From an uncultured Lachnospiraceae bacterium (GTDB lineage: Bacteria; Bacillota; Clostridia; Lachnospirales; Lachnospiraceae): 42,853 nucleotides of DNA. A model generated the notes under the pieces. The model ran no database searches, was not told where the DNA came from, and worked only from the letters and a program-made list of their open reading frames with translations. The translations under genes and the position numbers were made by a program. Below, one piece after another: positions 7,445-15,932 of this stretch; the stretch's first letter is position 1, and every line of letters begins with the position of its first letter. The stretch lies in contig CAJUHP010000030.1 in NCBI GenBank assembly GCA_910586125.1, positions 1 through 42,853 of the forward strand. Direction: 5' to 3'.

Positions 7445-8068
7445 ATGAAAGTATTGATATGGGGATTATCTTCACAACAGGGAGAGAATCCAATGATAGA
7501 GATTTGTCTGTATTTGCTGGTTCATGCCGTTATACTAATTATAATAGGAAGAGTTATAGAAAAAAGTAAAATTGATGGAGAATATATGCGGCAAATTCGA
7601 TATGCCAAACAGCGAGTCTGGCGGCAGCAAATGAGTATGCGTGTGACAGGAATGACTTTGATTTTGGTTTCGATTATTTTTTTTGCTTGTTATATAGTGG
7701 TAGTAATACAAGATGAATCAGTGAAGTCATGGGGAAAAGAGGCTTATATTCTTTGGCTTTTGTTTTTCTCTAATATCAATGTAATTCAATTATTGTGTAT
7801 TAATCTGGCAGGCGGCTCAAAATGGTGTTTTGCTATTATTATGCTGATAGAAGTGCTTTCGATTTCTATTCCTATATTGCCGGGGAGTTATGTTATGCTT
7901 TGCCGGAGTGAAAAAATACTAGAAGGTGGTTTTCGCTTAGATATATGTGTTTTGGTTGAAATTTTTTTATTGCTTATCCTCAGTATGGAAGGATATCGTT
8001 TGTTAAGAACAGGAGGAAGAAAATATGGGCAACGTCATACAGGTAGAAAAAGTAACAAAGACTTTTAA
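7445..8068 (+). CDS. Membrane protein, likely second ABC permease subunit
   Basis: A 207-residue integral membrane protein with about five or six hydrophobic segments (near 18-37, 71-93, 101-125, 128-150 and 163-182). It lies between the broken permease and the ATPase gene, so it is probably a permease subunit of the same transporter. The start is uncertain: the ATG at 7445 follows the previous stop by 4 bases but has a weak ribosome site, while the ATG at 7493 (residue 17) has GGGAG at a good distance. Its 3' end overlaps the ATPase gene by 44 bases, which implies tight co-translation. The cargo is unknown. Confidence 0.7.
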   Translation: MKVLIWGLSSQQGENPMIEICLYLLVHAVILIIIGRVIEKSKIDGEYMRQIRYAKQRVWRQQMSMRVTGMTLILVSIIFFACYIVVVIQDESVKSWGKEAYILWLLFFSNINVIQLLCINLAGGSKWCFAIIMLIEVLSISIPILPGSYVMLCRSEKILEGGFRLDICVLVEIFLLLILSMEGYRLLRTGGRKYGQRHTGRKSNKDF

Positions 8069-8663
8069 AGAGCATACAGTACTGAATCAAGTTTCAATGC
8101 AGGTGGATCAAGGAACAATCTGTGGGATTGTAGGAACGAATGGCTCAGGCAAAACGGTTCTCCTGAAAATCATCTGTGGTTTTATGTGGCCCGACGAAGG
8201 AAAAGTGGTAGTAGGGGGAAATCAGATTGGAGTAGACTGTGATTTTCCAAAAGATACAGGAATTATTATTGAAATACCTGTTTTTTCACCATACTCTTCT
8301 GGCTATGCTAATCTGAAAAATCTTGCCTCTATTCAAAAGAAAATATCAGATGAAAAGATCTGTGAAGTGATGGAAATGGTGGGGCTGGATCCGAAGGAGA
8401 AAAAATGGGTATCAAAATATTCCCTTGGAATGCGCCAGCGCCTGGGAATTGCACAGGCTATTATGGAAGGGCAGAATATCTTGATTCTGGATGAACCGAT
8501 GAATGGCCTGGACCGGCAGGGAGTGGAAGAAATCAGGAACTTGTTGCTACGAATGAAAGAACAGGGAAAGACGATATTGCTTGCAAGCCATTATCCACAG
8601 GATGTGGAAATGCTGTGTGACGATGTGTATGGGTTAGACCAGGGAAAACTTATAAAAAATTGA
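8025..8663 (+). CDS. ABC transporter ATP-binding protein
   Basis: A 212-residue ATPase with an intact nucleotide-binding set: Walker A GTNGSGKT (37-44), signature SLGMR (133-137), Walker B ILILDEP (152-158) and switch histidine H189. The length matches short ATPases of ABC-2 exporters used for peptide export, self-protection or drug efflux. The start at 8025 has a strong AGGAGG. It is the last gene of the AT-rich locus and is followed by a terminator. Because the first permease of the locus is broken, the transporter is probably inactive or relies on the remaining subunit. Confidence 0.93.
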   Translation: MGNVIQVEKVTKTFKEHTVLNQVSMQVDQGTICGIVGTNGSGKTVLLKIICGFMWPDEGKVVVGGNQIGVDCDFPKDTGIIIEIPVFSPYSSGYANLKNLASIQKKISDEKICEVMEMVGLDPKEKKWVSKYSLGMRQRLGIAQAIMEGQNILILDEPMNGLDRQGVEEIRNLLLRMKEQGKTILLASHYPQDVEMLCDDVYGLDQGKLIKN

Positions 8664-8672
8664 TGATAAAAG

Positions 8673-8705
8673 ATGGCATTGGCAGAAAAGAAAATGCCAT
8701 TTTTT
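8673..8705 (+). terminator. Terminator after the ABC locus
   Basis: ATGGCATT (8673-8680) pairs with AATGCCAT (8693-8700) and a run of T follows to 8705. Confidence 0.8.
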
Positions 8706-8831
8706 GCTGATGTGCTTGGCGACGCACATTTCCGTATCAAATTATTATTTTGAGAGATAAGAAAGCGACAGAAAGGATAATCTACAAATCTCTTCAGTCC
8801 AAATCTTTTTCAAAAAACCTCACTTTTCTCC

Positions 8832-8860
8832 TTGTGTTATGGAAAAAAACTCTATATAAT
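8832..8860 (+). promoter_or_regulatory. Promoter of the transglutaminase gene
   Basis: TTGTGT (8832-8837) and a perfect TATAAT (8855-8860) are 17 bases apart, about 50 bases before the start codon. Confidence 0.65.
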
Positions 8861-8913
8861 GGTATTGTGACAATTTGATTTTTCATGGCATATAGAGAGG
8901 CCATTTTATAAAG

Positions 8914-10383
8914 ATGAGAAAAACTGAAAAGAGAATAAAGTACGCAAAGAGGCGCAGAAGGCTCGCATCGTTGCTGATTTTGCTTGGCATAAATGTAAGT
9001 CTGAACGGCTGCAATACCGCAAGAGAGCTGTGGAATGAGGCGGAACGGCTGGCTTTCGGGTGGACAAACAGGACGGAAACTAGTTCGGAAATAGGCGATG
9101 CAGCGGGGCAGGAAACCAGAGAAGGGAGGAATCCCGCGGGCTCTGAGTCGGGCGAAGGGGAGGAGCAGCAGAGCGGCCCCTGGGACGAGCTTACCTTCGA
9201 TCCGGTATTCCGCCCGTATTACGAGATGCTTGACGAGAACGAGCAGTCCGTATACCGGCAGGCTTATTATCATGTGCAGGAGGGGATCTCGGAGTTTGGA
9301 CCCTGCCGGGATATCAAGGGAGGGGAGTTGGATCGAATTATCAGCGCGCTGTACAATGACTCTCCGGAGCTGTTTTGGCTGGAAGCGGATTATGAGTACC
9401 GGCACCGGGCCGGGCAGGTGACAGGAGTTGTCCTGCATTACAATGATCTGGCGCAGGATATCGAATACAGCCGCCTTCGGTTTGAAGAGGCAGCGGAGAC
9501 TATTCTTAAGGAGGCGAGAGAGCAAAAGACGCCGCAGGAGAAGGAGCGCTATGTCCATGATACTCTGCTGAATCAGGTGACATATGATGAGAATGCGGTC
9601 TACAATCAGAACGCTTACAGTGCGCTGGTCCTGGGTACCTCGGTCTGTGCCGGCTATGCGAGAGCATTTCAGTATCTGATGACGCAGATGGAGATTCCGT
9701 GCTATTACTGTGTGGGAACGGCAGTCAGTTTGGAAGCGCCGGTTGCCGGTGCGGCGGACAGGAAGACCGACGAGGAGACAATGCCGGAGAACACGCTGCC
9801 GGAGGGGAGCCGACCGGGAGCAGAGGAGCCGTTTCTGACCGTGGAAGATCACGCCTGGAATATTATCTGCCTGGACGGATTCTACTACAATGTGGACCCG
9901 ACCTGGAACGATACGCTCTTGTCGGATCACGAACTGATTTATTACGGGTATTACAACCGCTCGGACGAGGAATTTTTGACGGACCACACCCGCTCGGAGC
10001 GCTCGCAGGATCTGCCGCCCTGCACCGGCGGTCCCAGTTCCTTTGAGGAGCTGTATGGGATACCGGCGGAGCTGGGTGTTCTGGAAGCGATGGGGCTGAC
10101 ACAGGAGGATGTGATCGACAGTCTGGATAGCTACTATGCGAGATGCCGGGAGCTTCTGGTGGAAAACGGAGCAGGTGACTGCAGGATTTCCCTGCTGGTG
10201 TCGGGGGATGCTGTGATGAAGGAAATATTGGATGCCGTGGACGACGGCGATTACGAGGAGGGTTATCTGGTGGAGGTGGTCAGAGAACTTGGGCTGAACG
10301 GCTTTCGTTTTTCTCTGAACCTGATGGCAGAGCAGTTGAACGGGGAATATTATCTGGTGACACAGGAGACGACGCTGCGTTAG
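8914..10383 (+). CDS. Lipoprotein with transglutaminase-like domain
   Basis: A 489-residue protein. A basic N-terminus, a hydrophobic stretch (18-31) and a lipobox-like LNGC with C33 suggest a membrane-anchored lipoprotein. A charged linker (about 55-90) leads to a helical region, then a transglutaminase/cysteine-protease fold. C245 sits in GTSVCAGYA, H313 in EDHAWN and D328 in NVDPTWND, which completes the Cys-His-Asp triad. An acidic insertion (about 275-305) separates C and H. Such bacterial proteins act outside the membrane as peptidases or cross-linkers; the substrate is unknown. The ribosome site (AGAGAGG, 8894-8900) is somewhat far from the ATG. The GH1 gene follows after 70 bases and may be co-transcribed. 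Confidence 0.85.
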   Translation: MRKTEKRIKYAKRRRRLASLLILLGINVSLNGCNTARELWNEAERLAFGWTNRTETSSEIGDAAGQETREGRNPAGSESGEGEEQQSGPWDELTFDPVFRPYYEMLDENEQSVYRQAYYHVQEGISEFGPCRDIKGGELDRIISALYNDSPELFWLEADYEYRHRAGQVTGVVLHYNDLAQDIEYSRLRFEEAAETILKEAREQKTPQEKERYVHDTLLNQVTYDENAVYNQNAYSALVLGTSVCAGYARAFQYLMTQMEIPCYYCVGTAVSLEAPVAGAADRKTDEETMPENTLPEGSRPGAEEPFLTVEDHAWNIICLDGFYYNVDPTWNDTLLSDHELIYYGYYNRSDEEFLTDHTRSERSQDLPPCTGGPSSFEELYGIPAELGVLEAMGLTQEDVIDSLDSYYARCRELLVENGAGDCRISLLVSGDAVMKEILDAVDDGDYEEGYLVEVVRELGLNGFRFSLNLMAEQLNGEYYLVTQETTLR

Positions 10384-10453
10384 GCGTCCGGGCAGAGAGG
10401 AAAGAAGGCCGGTGTTATCATACAGAAGCCGGAATCCGGCGGAAGGGAGTGCA

Positions 10454-11773
10454 ATGAGTTTCAGGCTGAAGGATGGAATGTTGCTGGGAGCGGCCAGTTC
10501 TGCCACGCAGATCGAGGGCGGGGACCTGGGGCATAACTGGAATGACTGGTATCGGAGAGGACGGATCAAGGACGGTTCCGATCCGGGGCGGGCGAACGAT
10601 CACTACTGCCGCTGGAAGGAGGACGCCGATTTGATGGCGGTGATGGGACTGAAAATCTGCCGCCTGGGAATTGAGTGGAGCCGTCTGGAGCCGCAGGAGG
10701 GCGTTTTTGACCGGGAGGCGGTCCGGCATTACCGCCGGGAACTGAAGTATCTGAAAAAACAGGGAATTCAGCCGCTTTTGACCATTCATCATTTTACGAA
10801 TCCCGGCTGGTTTGAGGCGAAAGGCGGGTTTTCCCGGATGGAGAACAGCCGGTACTATCTGCGTCTGGTGCGTCTTTGCGTCCGCTCTTTTGGCGATCTG
10901 GTAAATGAGTATATTACGATCAATGAGCCGAACGTGTATGCGTTCAACTCCTGGCTGGTCGGAGAATGGCCGCCAGGGGGGCGTTCGGTCAAGAAGACTG
11001 CCGATGTCATGTCGGTTATGGCCTGCTGTCATATCCGAGCTTACGAGACGATCCACCGGATGCGTGAGAAGATGGGCTATACGGATACCCGCGTCAGCTT
11101 TGCCAATCACATCCGGGTGTTTGAGGCGAAGAATCCGGGAAGCTTTCTGCAGCGGGGGATCGCCGCCGCCTCCGACTGGCTGTTTCAGCGGGCGATGACG
11201 GTGGCCATGTGTACCGGCCGTTTTCTGCCGCCGCTCTGCAACCGGGATCATATTTCGGAGGGGGAATACTGCGATTTTCAGGCGCTGAACTATTATGCCA
11301 AATCGACGGTGTCCTGGCTCCGCGGCGTCCCGAAAGGCGCGCCGGTCAACGATCTGGGATGGGAGGTCTGCCCGGAGGGCATCGCGCAGAGCGCGGCCTG
11401 GCTGCATCAGATTCTGCCGCGCCCGATTTATATCACGGAGAACGGAACCTGCGATAATCAGGACCGTTTTCGCTGCCGCTATCTGTATGAGCATCTGAAA
11501 GCGCTGTGTGAGAGCGGGCTTCCTGTGGAGCGGTACTATCACTGGTGCTTCTGCGATAATTTTGAGTGGCTGGAGGGAGAATCCGCCCGCTTTGGCCTGG
11601 TGCATGTGGACTACGAGACACAGAAGCGCACGGTCAAAAACAGCGGTCAGTTTTACTGTGCGCTGATTGCGGAAGGCGGCGTGGATGATTCGCTGTATGA
11701 GGAGTATGTGGCGGGGCAGACGTATCCGAAGGCCGGGGAAGGGCTTTATCGGGGGACAGAGACCGAAATGTGA
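10454..11773 (+). CDS. GH1 family beta-glucosidase
   Basis: A 439-residue glycoside hydrolase of family 1. The start of the barrel (GAASSATQIEGG), the acid/base NEP (N157-E158-P159) and the nucleophile ITENG (E329) are present. Later, FCDNFEWLEG carries the aglycone/glucose-binding Trp-Glu. There is no signal peptide, so it is cytoplasmic and would hydrolyse imported beta-glucosides or related disaccharides, possibly phosphorylated ones. No PTS gene is nearby. The start at 10454 follows GGAAGGGAG; the ATG-like start 14 codons upstream lacks a site. The length is at the short end of the family but looks complete. Confidence 0.93.
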   Translation: MSFRLKDGMLLGAASSATQIEGGDLGHNWNDWYRRGRIKDGSDPGRANDHYCRWKEDADLMAVMGLKICRLGIEWSRLEPQEGVFDREAVRHYRRELKYLKKQGIQPLLTIHHFTNPGWFEAKGGFSRMENSRYYLRLVRLCVRSFGDLVNEYITINEPNVYAFNSWLVGEWPPGGRSVKKTADVMSVMACCHIRAYETIHRMREKMGYTDTRVSFANHIRVFEAKNPGSFLQRGIAAASDWLFQRAMTVAMCTGRFLPPLCNRDHISEGEYCDFQALNYYAKSTVSWLRGVPKGAPVNDLGWEVCPEGIAQSAAWLHQILPRPIYITENGTCDNQDRFRCRYLYEHLKALCESGLPVERYYHWCFCDNFEWLEGESARFGLVHVDYETQKRTVKNSGQFYCALIAEGGVDDSLYEEYVAGQTYPKAGEGLYRGTETEM

Positions 11774-11780
11774 AATATTG

Positions 11781-11809
11781 TTGCGTTTCCGGGCTCTTTA
11801 TGCTATACT
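11781..11809 (+). promoter_or_regulatory. Promoter of tgt-yajC
   Basis: TTGCGT (11781-11786) and TATACT (11804-11809) are 17 bases apart. The transcript would start near 11816 and have a leader of about 105 bases. Confidence 0.7.
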
Positions 11810-11830
11810 CATTCTGAAAAAAGCTATGTA

Positions 11831-11860
11831 GGGGACACGGCGCCTGCAGCCCGTGTCCCT
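11831..11860 (+). other. Hairpin in the tgt leader
   Basis: GGGACACGG (11832-11840) pairs perfectly with CCGTGTCCC (11851-11859), with an additional G-T pair outside and a 10-base loop. No T run follows, so it is not an obvious terminator. It lies between the tgt promoter and the tgt ribosome site. Confidence 0.6.
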
Positions 11861-11922
11861 TATACTCTGAAAAGCCCGCCAAAAACTGCGCCGGGACAGA
11901 GAATCCGGAGGTAGAGACATCC

Positions 11923-13077
11923 ATGTATCAGATTAAAGCAGAAGACGGAAAAGCAAAACAGGCCGAGTTTGCGACGGTCCACGGTACGGTCCAGACGCCG
12001 GTCTTTATGAATGTCGGGACGGCGGCTGCGATCAAGGGCGGGGTTTCCACCGAGGATCTGGAGGCCATTGGAACACAGATTGAATTGTCCAATACCTATC
12101 ACCTCCATGTGCGGCCCGGCGACGAGATCGTCAAGCAGATGGGGGGACTTCACCGGTTTATGTCCTGGAACCGGCCGATCCTGACAGATTCCGGCGGATT
12201 TCAGGTTTTTTCTCTGGCCAAGCTGCGCAAGATAAAGGAAGAGGGCGTGGCGTTTCAGTCGCACGTGGATGGGCGGCGGATTTTTATGGGACCGGAGGAG
12301 AGTATGCGGATTCAGTCAAATCTGGGTTCCACGATTGCCATGGCCTTTGACGAGTGTATTCCCAATCCTTCGACCAGAGAGTATGTGGAAAACAGCGTGG
12401 ATCGGACAACCCGCTGGCTGGTTCGCTGCAAGAGGGAGATGGCGCGCCTGAACAGCCTTTTGGATACGGTCAATCCGCGCCAGCTTCTGTTCGGCATCAA
12501 TCAGGGAGGGACCTACGCCGATATCCGGATTCGCCATGCCAGACAGATTCGGGAGCTGGATCTGGACGGTTATGCGGTAGGCGGGCTGGCCGTAGGCGAG
12601 ACGCATGAGGAGATGTATCATATCCTGGATGAAGTGGTGCCGGAGCTGCCCAGGGAAAAGCCGGTCTATCTGATGGGCGTCGGCACGCCGGCCAACATTT
12701 TGGAAGCCGTGGACCGGGGAGTCGATTTTTTTGACTGCGTCTACCCGACCCGAAACGGCCGCCACGGCCATGTCTACACCAATCAGGGAAAGAGGAATCT
12801 GTTCAACGCCAGATATCAGCTCGATGACCGGCCGATTGAGGAGGGCTGCGCGTGTCCGGCCTGCCGGCGCTACAGCCGCGCCTATCTGCGTCATCTGTTA
12901 AAGGCGGGAGAAATGCTGGGAATGCGCCTGTGCGTGCTTCACAATCTGTATTTTTACAATACCATGATGACGGAGATCCGGCAGGCGATTGCGGAGCATC
13001 GTTATCAGGAATATAAAAAACAAAAGCTTGCCGGGATGCGGCAGGAAAAAGGAAAGAATCAGGAGGAAGAAATATGA
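11923..13077 (+). CDS. tgt: tRNA-guanine transglycosylase
   Basis: A 384-residue enzyme that swaps guanine 34 in tRNAs with GUN anticodons for the queuosine precursor preQ1. The base-exchange Asp lies in TDSGGFQVFS (D89), with GGLAVGE and VYPTRNGRHG also present. The C-terminal zinc site CACPACRRY followed by HN in VLHNLYFY is complete. The length is typical of bacterial Tgt. The start follows GGAGG in the leader. Its stop overlaps the yajC start by 4 bases, a common tgt-yajC pairing. Confidence 0.97.
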   Translation: MYQIKAEDGKAKQAEFATVHGTVQTPVFMNVGTAAAIKGGVSTEDLEAIGTQIELSNTYHLHVRPGDEIVKQMGGLHRFMSWNRPILTDSGGFQVFSLAKLRKIKEEGVAFQSHVDGRRIFMGPEESMRIQSNLGSTIAMAFDECIPNPSTREYVENSVDRTTRWLVRCKREMARLNSLLDTVNPRQLLFGINQGGTYADIRIRHARQIRELDLDGYAVGGLAVGETHEEMYHILDEVVPELPREKPVYLMGVGTPANILEAVDRGVDFFDCVYPTRNGRHGHVYTNQGKRNLFNARYQLDDRPIEEGCACPACRRYSRAYLRHLLKAGEMLGMRLCVLHNLYFYNTMMTEIRQAIAEHRYQEYKKQKLAGMRQEKGKNQEEEI

Positions 13078-13385
13078 ATGCGATTTTGATGGAGGCTGCG
13101 GCAGGCGGCCTGGGCGGCTGGGGAATTATTGCGCTCTATGCCGTGTTTATTGCGGGTATGTTTTGGCTGATGAGCCGCCCTCAGAAAAAGGAACAGAAGC
13201 GCCTGCAGGCACTTATGGAGTCGCTGGCCGTGGGGGACACGATTAAGACCACCAGCGGTTTTTACGGCATGGTCATCGATATAACCGACGATACGGTGAT
13301 TGTGGAGTTCGGCAACAATAAAAACTGCCGGATTCCGATGGATAAGGCGGCCATCACGGATGTGGAGAAGCCGGACGAGGAATAA
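13074..13385 (+). CDS. yajC: Preprotein translocase subunit YajC
   Basis: A 103-residue protein with a single N-terminal membrane helix (about 16-34) and the characteristic SRPQKKEQK just after it. A small beta domain follows (GDTIKTTSGFYGMVIDI). It associates with the SecDF-YidC part of the Sec translocon at the cytoplasmic membrane. The start overlaps the tgt stop and has AGGAGG upstream. It is the last gene of the operon. Confidence 0.95.
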   Translation: MNAILMEAAAGGLGGWGIIALYAVFIAGMFWLMSRPQKKEQKRLQALMESLAVGDTIKTTSGFYGMVIDITDDTVIVEFGNNKNCRIPMDKAAITDVEKPDEE

Positions 13386-13440
13386 GATAACCCATTTGGG
13401 GGATTGCGCTGCGGCGGGCAAAACGCTTCGCCGCAGGCGG

Positions 13441-13469
13441 AAAATCCTGTTTGGCAGGATTTTTATTTT
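13441..13469 (+). terminator. Terminator after yajC
   Basis: AAAATCCTG (13441-13449) pairs with CAGGATTTT (13455-13463) and TATTTTC follows. A second GC-rich inverted repeat, CTGCGGCG (13409-13416) with CGCCGCAG (13429-13436), lies just before it. Confidence 0.8.
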
Positions 13470-13475
13470 CATTCG

Positions 13476-13518
13476 GACACGTTTATCTGCTATCACTTTA
13501 ATGTGGGATAAATGTGTC
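13476..13518 (+). other. Stem in the region upstream of serC
   Basis: GACACGTTTATC (13476-13487) pairs with GATAAATGTGTC (13507-13518) through 12 pairs, one of them G-T, around a 19-base loop. TTTCC follows. It lies between the yajC terminator and serC. No known riboswitch pattern was recognised and no T-box consensus was seen. Confidence 0.5.
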
Positions 13519-13646
13519 TTTCCATCAGGGATGGCATAAGACAAACTCAAGGCAGGACACGCGCATGAGCAGCGGGCATCCCGCACGAAACAGGGTCTTG
13601 TACATAAAATAAAATATACGATGGATCGGAAAGAGGAGGAAAGCAA

Positions 13647-14729
13647 ATGGCGAGAGTTTATAATTTTTCGGCGGGGCCGGCAATTCTGCCGGAGGAGGTA
13701 TTGCAGGAAGCGGCGCAGGAGATGCTCGATTACAGAGGCTGTGGGATGTCTGTGATGGAGATCAGTCACCGCTCTAGTATTTTTGACACGATTATCGGGG
13801 AGGCCGAGGCGGATCTGCGCGAGCTGATGCAGATCCCGGCCAATTATAAAGTTTTGTTTCTGCAGGGCGGCGCTTACCAGCAGTTTGCCGCGGTTCCCAT
13901 GAACCTGATGAAAAACCGGGTGGCGGATTATATTGTCACGGGCCAGTGGGCGAAGAAGGCATGGAAAGAAGCCGCAAAATATGGAACAGCCAACTGCATC
14001 GCCTCCAGCGAGGACCGGAACTTTTCCTATATTCCCGACTGCTCCGATCTGCCGGTGAGCGCTGACGCGGATTATGTCTATATCTGTGAAAATAATACCA
14101 TTTACGGCACCAAATTCCATACGCTTCCGAATACAAAGGGGAAAGATCTGGTGGCGGATGTGTCATCCTGCTATCTGTCGGAGCCGGTGGATGTGAGCCG
14201 GTATGCCCTGATTTTCGGCGGTGCGCAGAAAAATATCGGCCCGGCCGGCGTGGTGATCGCCATCGTCAGAGAGGATCGGATCCGAAAGGACGTGCTGCCG
14301 GGAACGCCCACCATGCTGGCCTATCAGACGCAGGCGGACGCCGGTTCGCTGTTCAACACGCCGCCGGTGTACGGGATCTATATCTGCGGTAAGGTCTTCA
14401 AATGGCTGAAGGCGCAGGGAGGGCTGGCGGCCGTAAAGGCGCGCAACGAGGAAAAGGCAAAGCTTCTTTACGATTTTCTGGATGGCAGCAGCCTGTTTCG
14501 GGGAACGGTGGAGGCAAAGGATCGCTCTCTGATGAACGTACCTTTTGTAACCGGCGATGCAGACCTGGATGCTCTGTTTGTGAAGGAAGCCGCAAAGCGC
14601 GGGCTGGTCAATCTGAAAGGCCACCGCAGCGTCGGCGGAATGCGGGCCAGCATTTACAACGCTATGCCCAGGGCCGGCGTGGAGGCGCTCGTTGCATTTA
14701 TGAAAGAATTTGAGGCGGCCCGCCGGTAA
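13647..14729 (+). CDS. serC: Phosphoserine aminotransferase
   Basis: A 360-residue PLP enzyme that converts 3-phosphohydroxypyruvate to phosphoserine in serine synthesis. It opens with the family start YNFSAGPAILP. The PLP lysine is K195 in GGAQKNIGPAG. The C-terminal RSVGGMRASIYNAMP binds the substrate phosphate. The start follows AGAGGAGGAAAG. It is the first gene of a serC-serA-DUF1015 operon, with a 31-base gap to serA. Confidence 0.97.
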   Translation: MARVYNFSAGPAILPEEVLQEAAQEMLDYRGCGMSVMEISHRSSIFDTIIGEAEADLRELMQIPANYKVLFLQGGAYQQFAAVPMNLMKNRVADYIVTGQWAKKAWKEAAKYGTANCIASSEDRNFSYIPDCSDLPVSADADYVYICENNTIYGTKFHTLPNTKGKDLVADVSSCYLSEPVDVSRYALIFGGAQKNIGPAGVVIAIVREDRIRKDVLPGTPTMLAYQTQADAGSLFNTPPVYGIYICGKVFKWLKAQGGLAAVKARNEEKAKLLYDFLDGSSLFRGTVEAKDRSLMNVPFVTGDADLDALFVKEAAKRGLVNLKGHRSVGGMRASIYNAMPRAGVEALVAFMKEFEAARR

Positions 14730-14760
14730 AAGCGGAGGCTGTGAAAAGGAGGAGAACATT

Positions 14761-15921
14761 ATGAAAAAAATCCATTGCCTGAATCCGATTTCAAAAAAGG
14801 GGCTGGCTCTGCTGTCGGCGGACTATACGCTGAGCGATTCGCTGGAGGATGCCGAGGGCATTCTGGTGCGCAGCGCCGACATGCATGAACGGCAATTGCC
14901 GAAGAGCCTGCTGGCCGTTGCCAGAGCCGGGGCCGGCGTCAACAATATTCCCTGCGACGAGCTGGCGGCCAAGGCCATCCCGGTGTTCAACACGCCCGGC
15001 GCCAACGCCAACGGCGTCAAGGAGCTGGTGCTTGCCGGCCTGCTTTTGGCTTCCCGCGATATCATCGGGGGAATCGCCTGGGCAAAGACGCTTTCGGGCG
15101 ATGTGGCAAAGCAGGTGGAGAAAGGGAAAAAACAGTTCGCCGGATGTGAGATCCGGGGAAAATCGCTGGGCGTGATCGGTCTGGGCGCCATCGGCGTGGA
15201 GGTGGCCAACGCCGCGGCGGATTTGGGGATGAACGTGTACGGCTACGACCCGTTTTTGTCGGTCATGGGCGCGCTCCACATGTCAAACTTTGTCCATTAC
15301 ACGGAGAAGCTGGACGAACTGTTGGCCTGCTGCGACTATGTGACGATACATGTGCCGCTGCTGCCGGATACGAGAGGCTTCTTTGGGGAGGAAACCATCG
15401 CCAAGATGAAGGATGGAGCCGTGGTGTTAAACTTTGCCCGCAATGAACTGACGGACAACGATGCGATGGCCGCCGCGCTGGCCTCCGGTAAGATCCGCAC
15501 ATATATCTGTGATTTCCCGAACGAGACCACGATAACGATGCAAAACTGCATTGCGCTGCCTCATCTGGGCGCTTCGACTGAGGAGTCCGAGGATAACTGC
15601 GCGGTCATGGCAGTCAATGAGCTGATGGACTATCTGGAGAACGGCAATATCCGCAATGCCGTCAATATGCCGGACTGTGATCTGGGACCGCGCATAAAGG
15701 GTGAGAAGAGAATTACCATTTTCCATAAAAATATCCCCAATATGATCAGCCAGTTTACCTCGGCGGTGGCTTCCTGCGGCGTCAACATCTCGCACATGAC
15801 CAACAAGAGCAAGGGACAGATCGCCTATACCATGCTGGATGTGGAGGCGGAGGATACGGCGGCGATCGTCGAAAATCTGAAGCAGATTCCGGGCGCTGTC
15901 CGGGTCCGTGTTCTGGATTAA
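14761..15921 (+). CDS. serA: D-3-phosphoglycerate dehydrogenase
   Basis: A 386-residue dehydrogenase that makes 3-phosphohydroxypyruvate, the substrate of SerC. The nucleotide-binding motif GVIGLGAIG lies near residues 138-146. RAGAGVNNIP near 57-66 and ALPHLGAST, with the catalytic histidine, are present. A C-terminal ACT domain (about 318-386, beginning RITIFHKNIPN) suggests feedback control, perhaps by serine. This is the short form without the extra domain of long SerA proteins. The start at 14761 follows AGGAGGAG; a longer frame from 14710 would overlap serC and has no site. Confidence 0.95.
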   Translation: MKKIHCLNPISKKGLALLSADYTLSDSLEDAEGILVRSADMHERQLPKSLLAVARAGAGVNNIPCDELAAKAIPVFNTPGANANGVKELVLAGLLLASRDIIGGIAWAKTLSGDVAKQVEKGKKQFAGCEIRGKSLGVIGLGAIGVEVANAAADLGMNVYGYDPFLSVMGALHMSNFVHYTEKLDELLACCDYVTIHVPLLPDTRGFFGEETIAKMKDGAVVLNFARNELTDNDAMAAALASGKIRTYICDFPNETTITMQNCIALPHLGASTEESEDNCAVMAVNELMDYLENGNIRNAVNMPDCDLGPRIKGEKRITIFHKNIPNMISQFTSAVASCGVNISHMTNKSKGQIAYTMLDVEAEDTAAIVENLKQIPGAVRVRVLD

Positions 15922-15932
15922 AAGGGGAAGTC

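Noticed and set aside
8794..10569. A 591-codon open frame on the minus strand
   Set aside because: It lies antisense to the transglutaminase gene and the start of GH1, has no ribosome site, and its product is an R/L/P/H-rich mix with no domain, as expected from the shadow of GC-rich genes.
10418..11605. A 395-codon open frame antisense to the GH1 gene
   Set aside because: Same reasons: certain gene on the other strand, no ribosome site, no recognisable motif.
13386..13646. A T-box or known riboswitch before serC
   Set aside because: Only simple stems were found; no T-box consensus or recognisable ligand-binding core is present.
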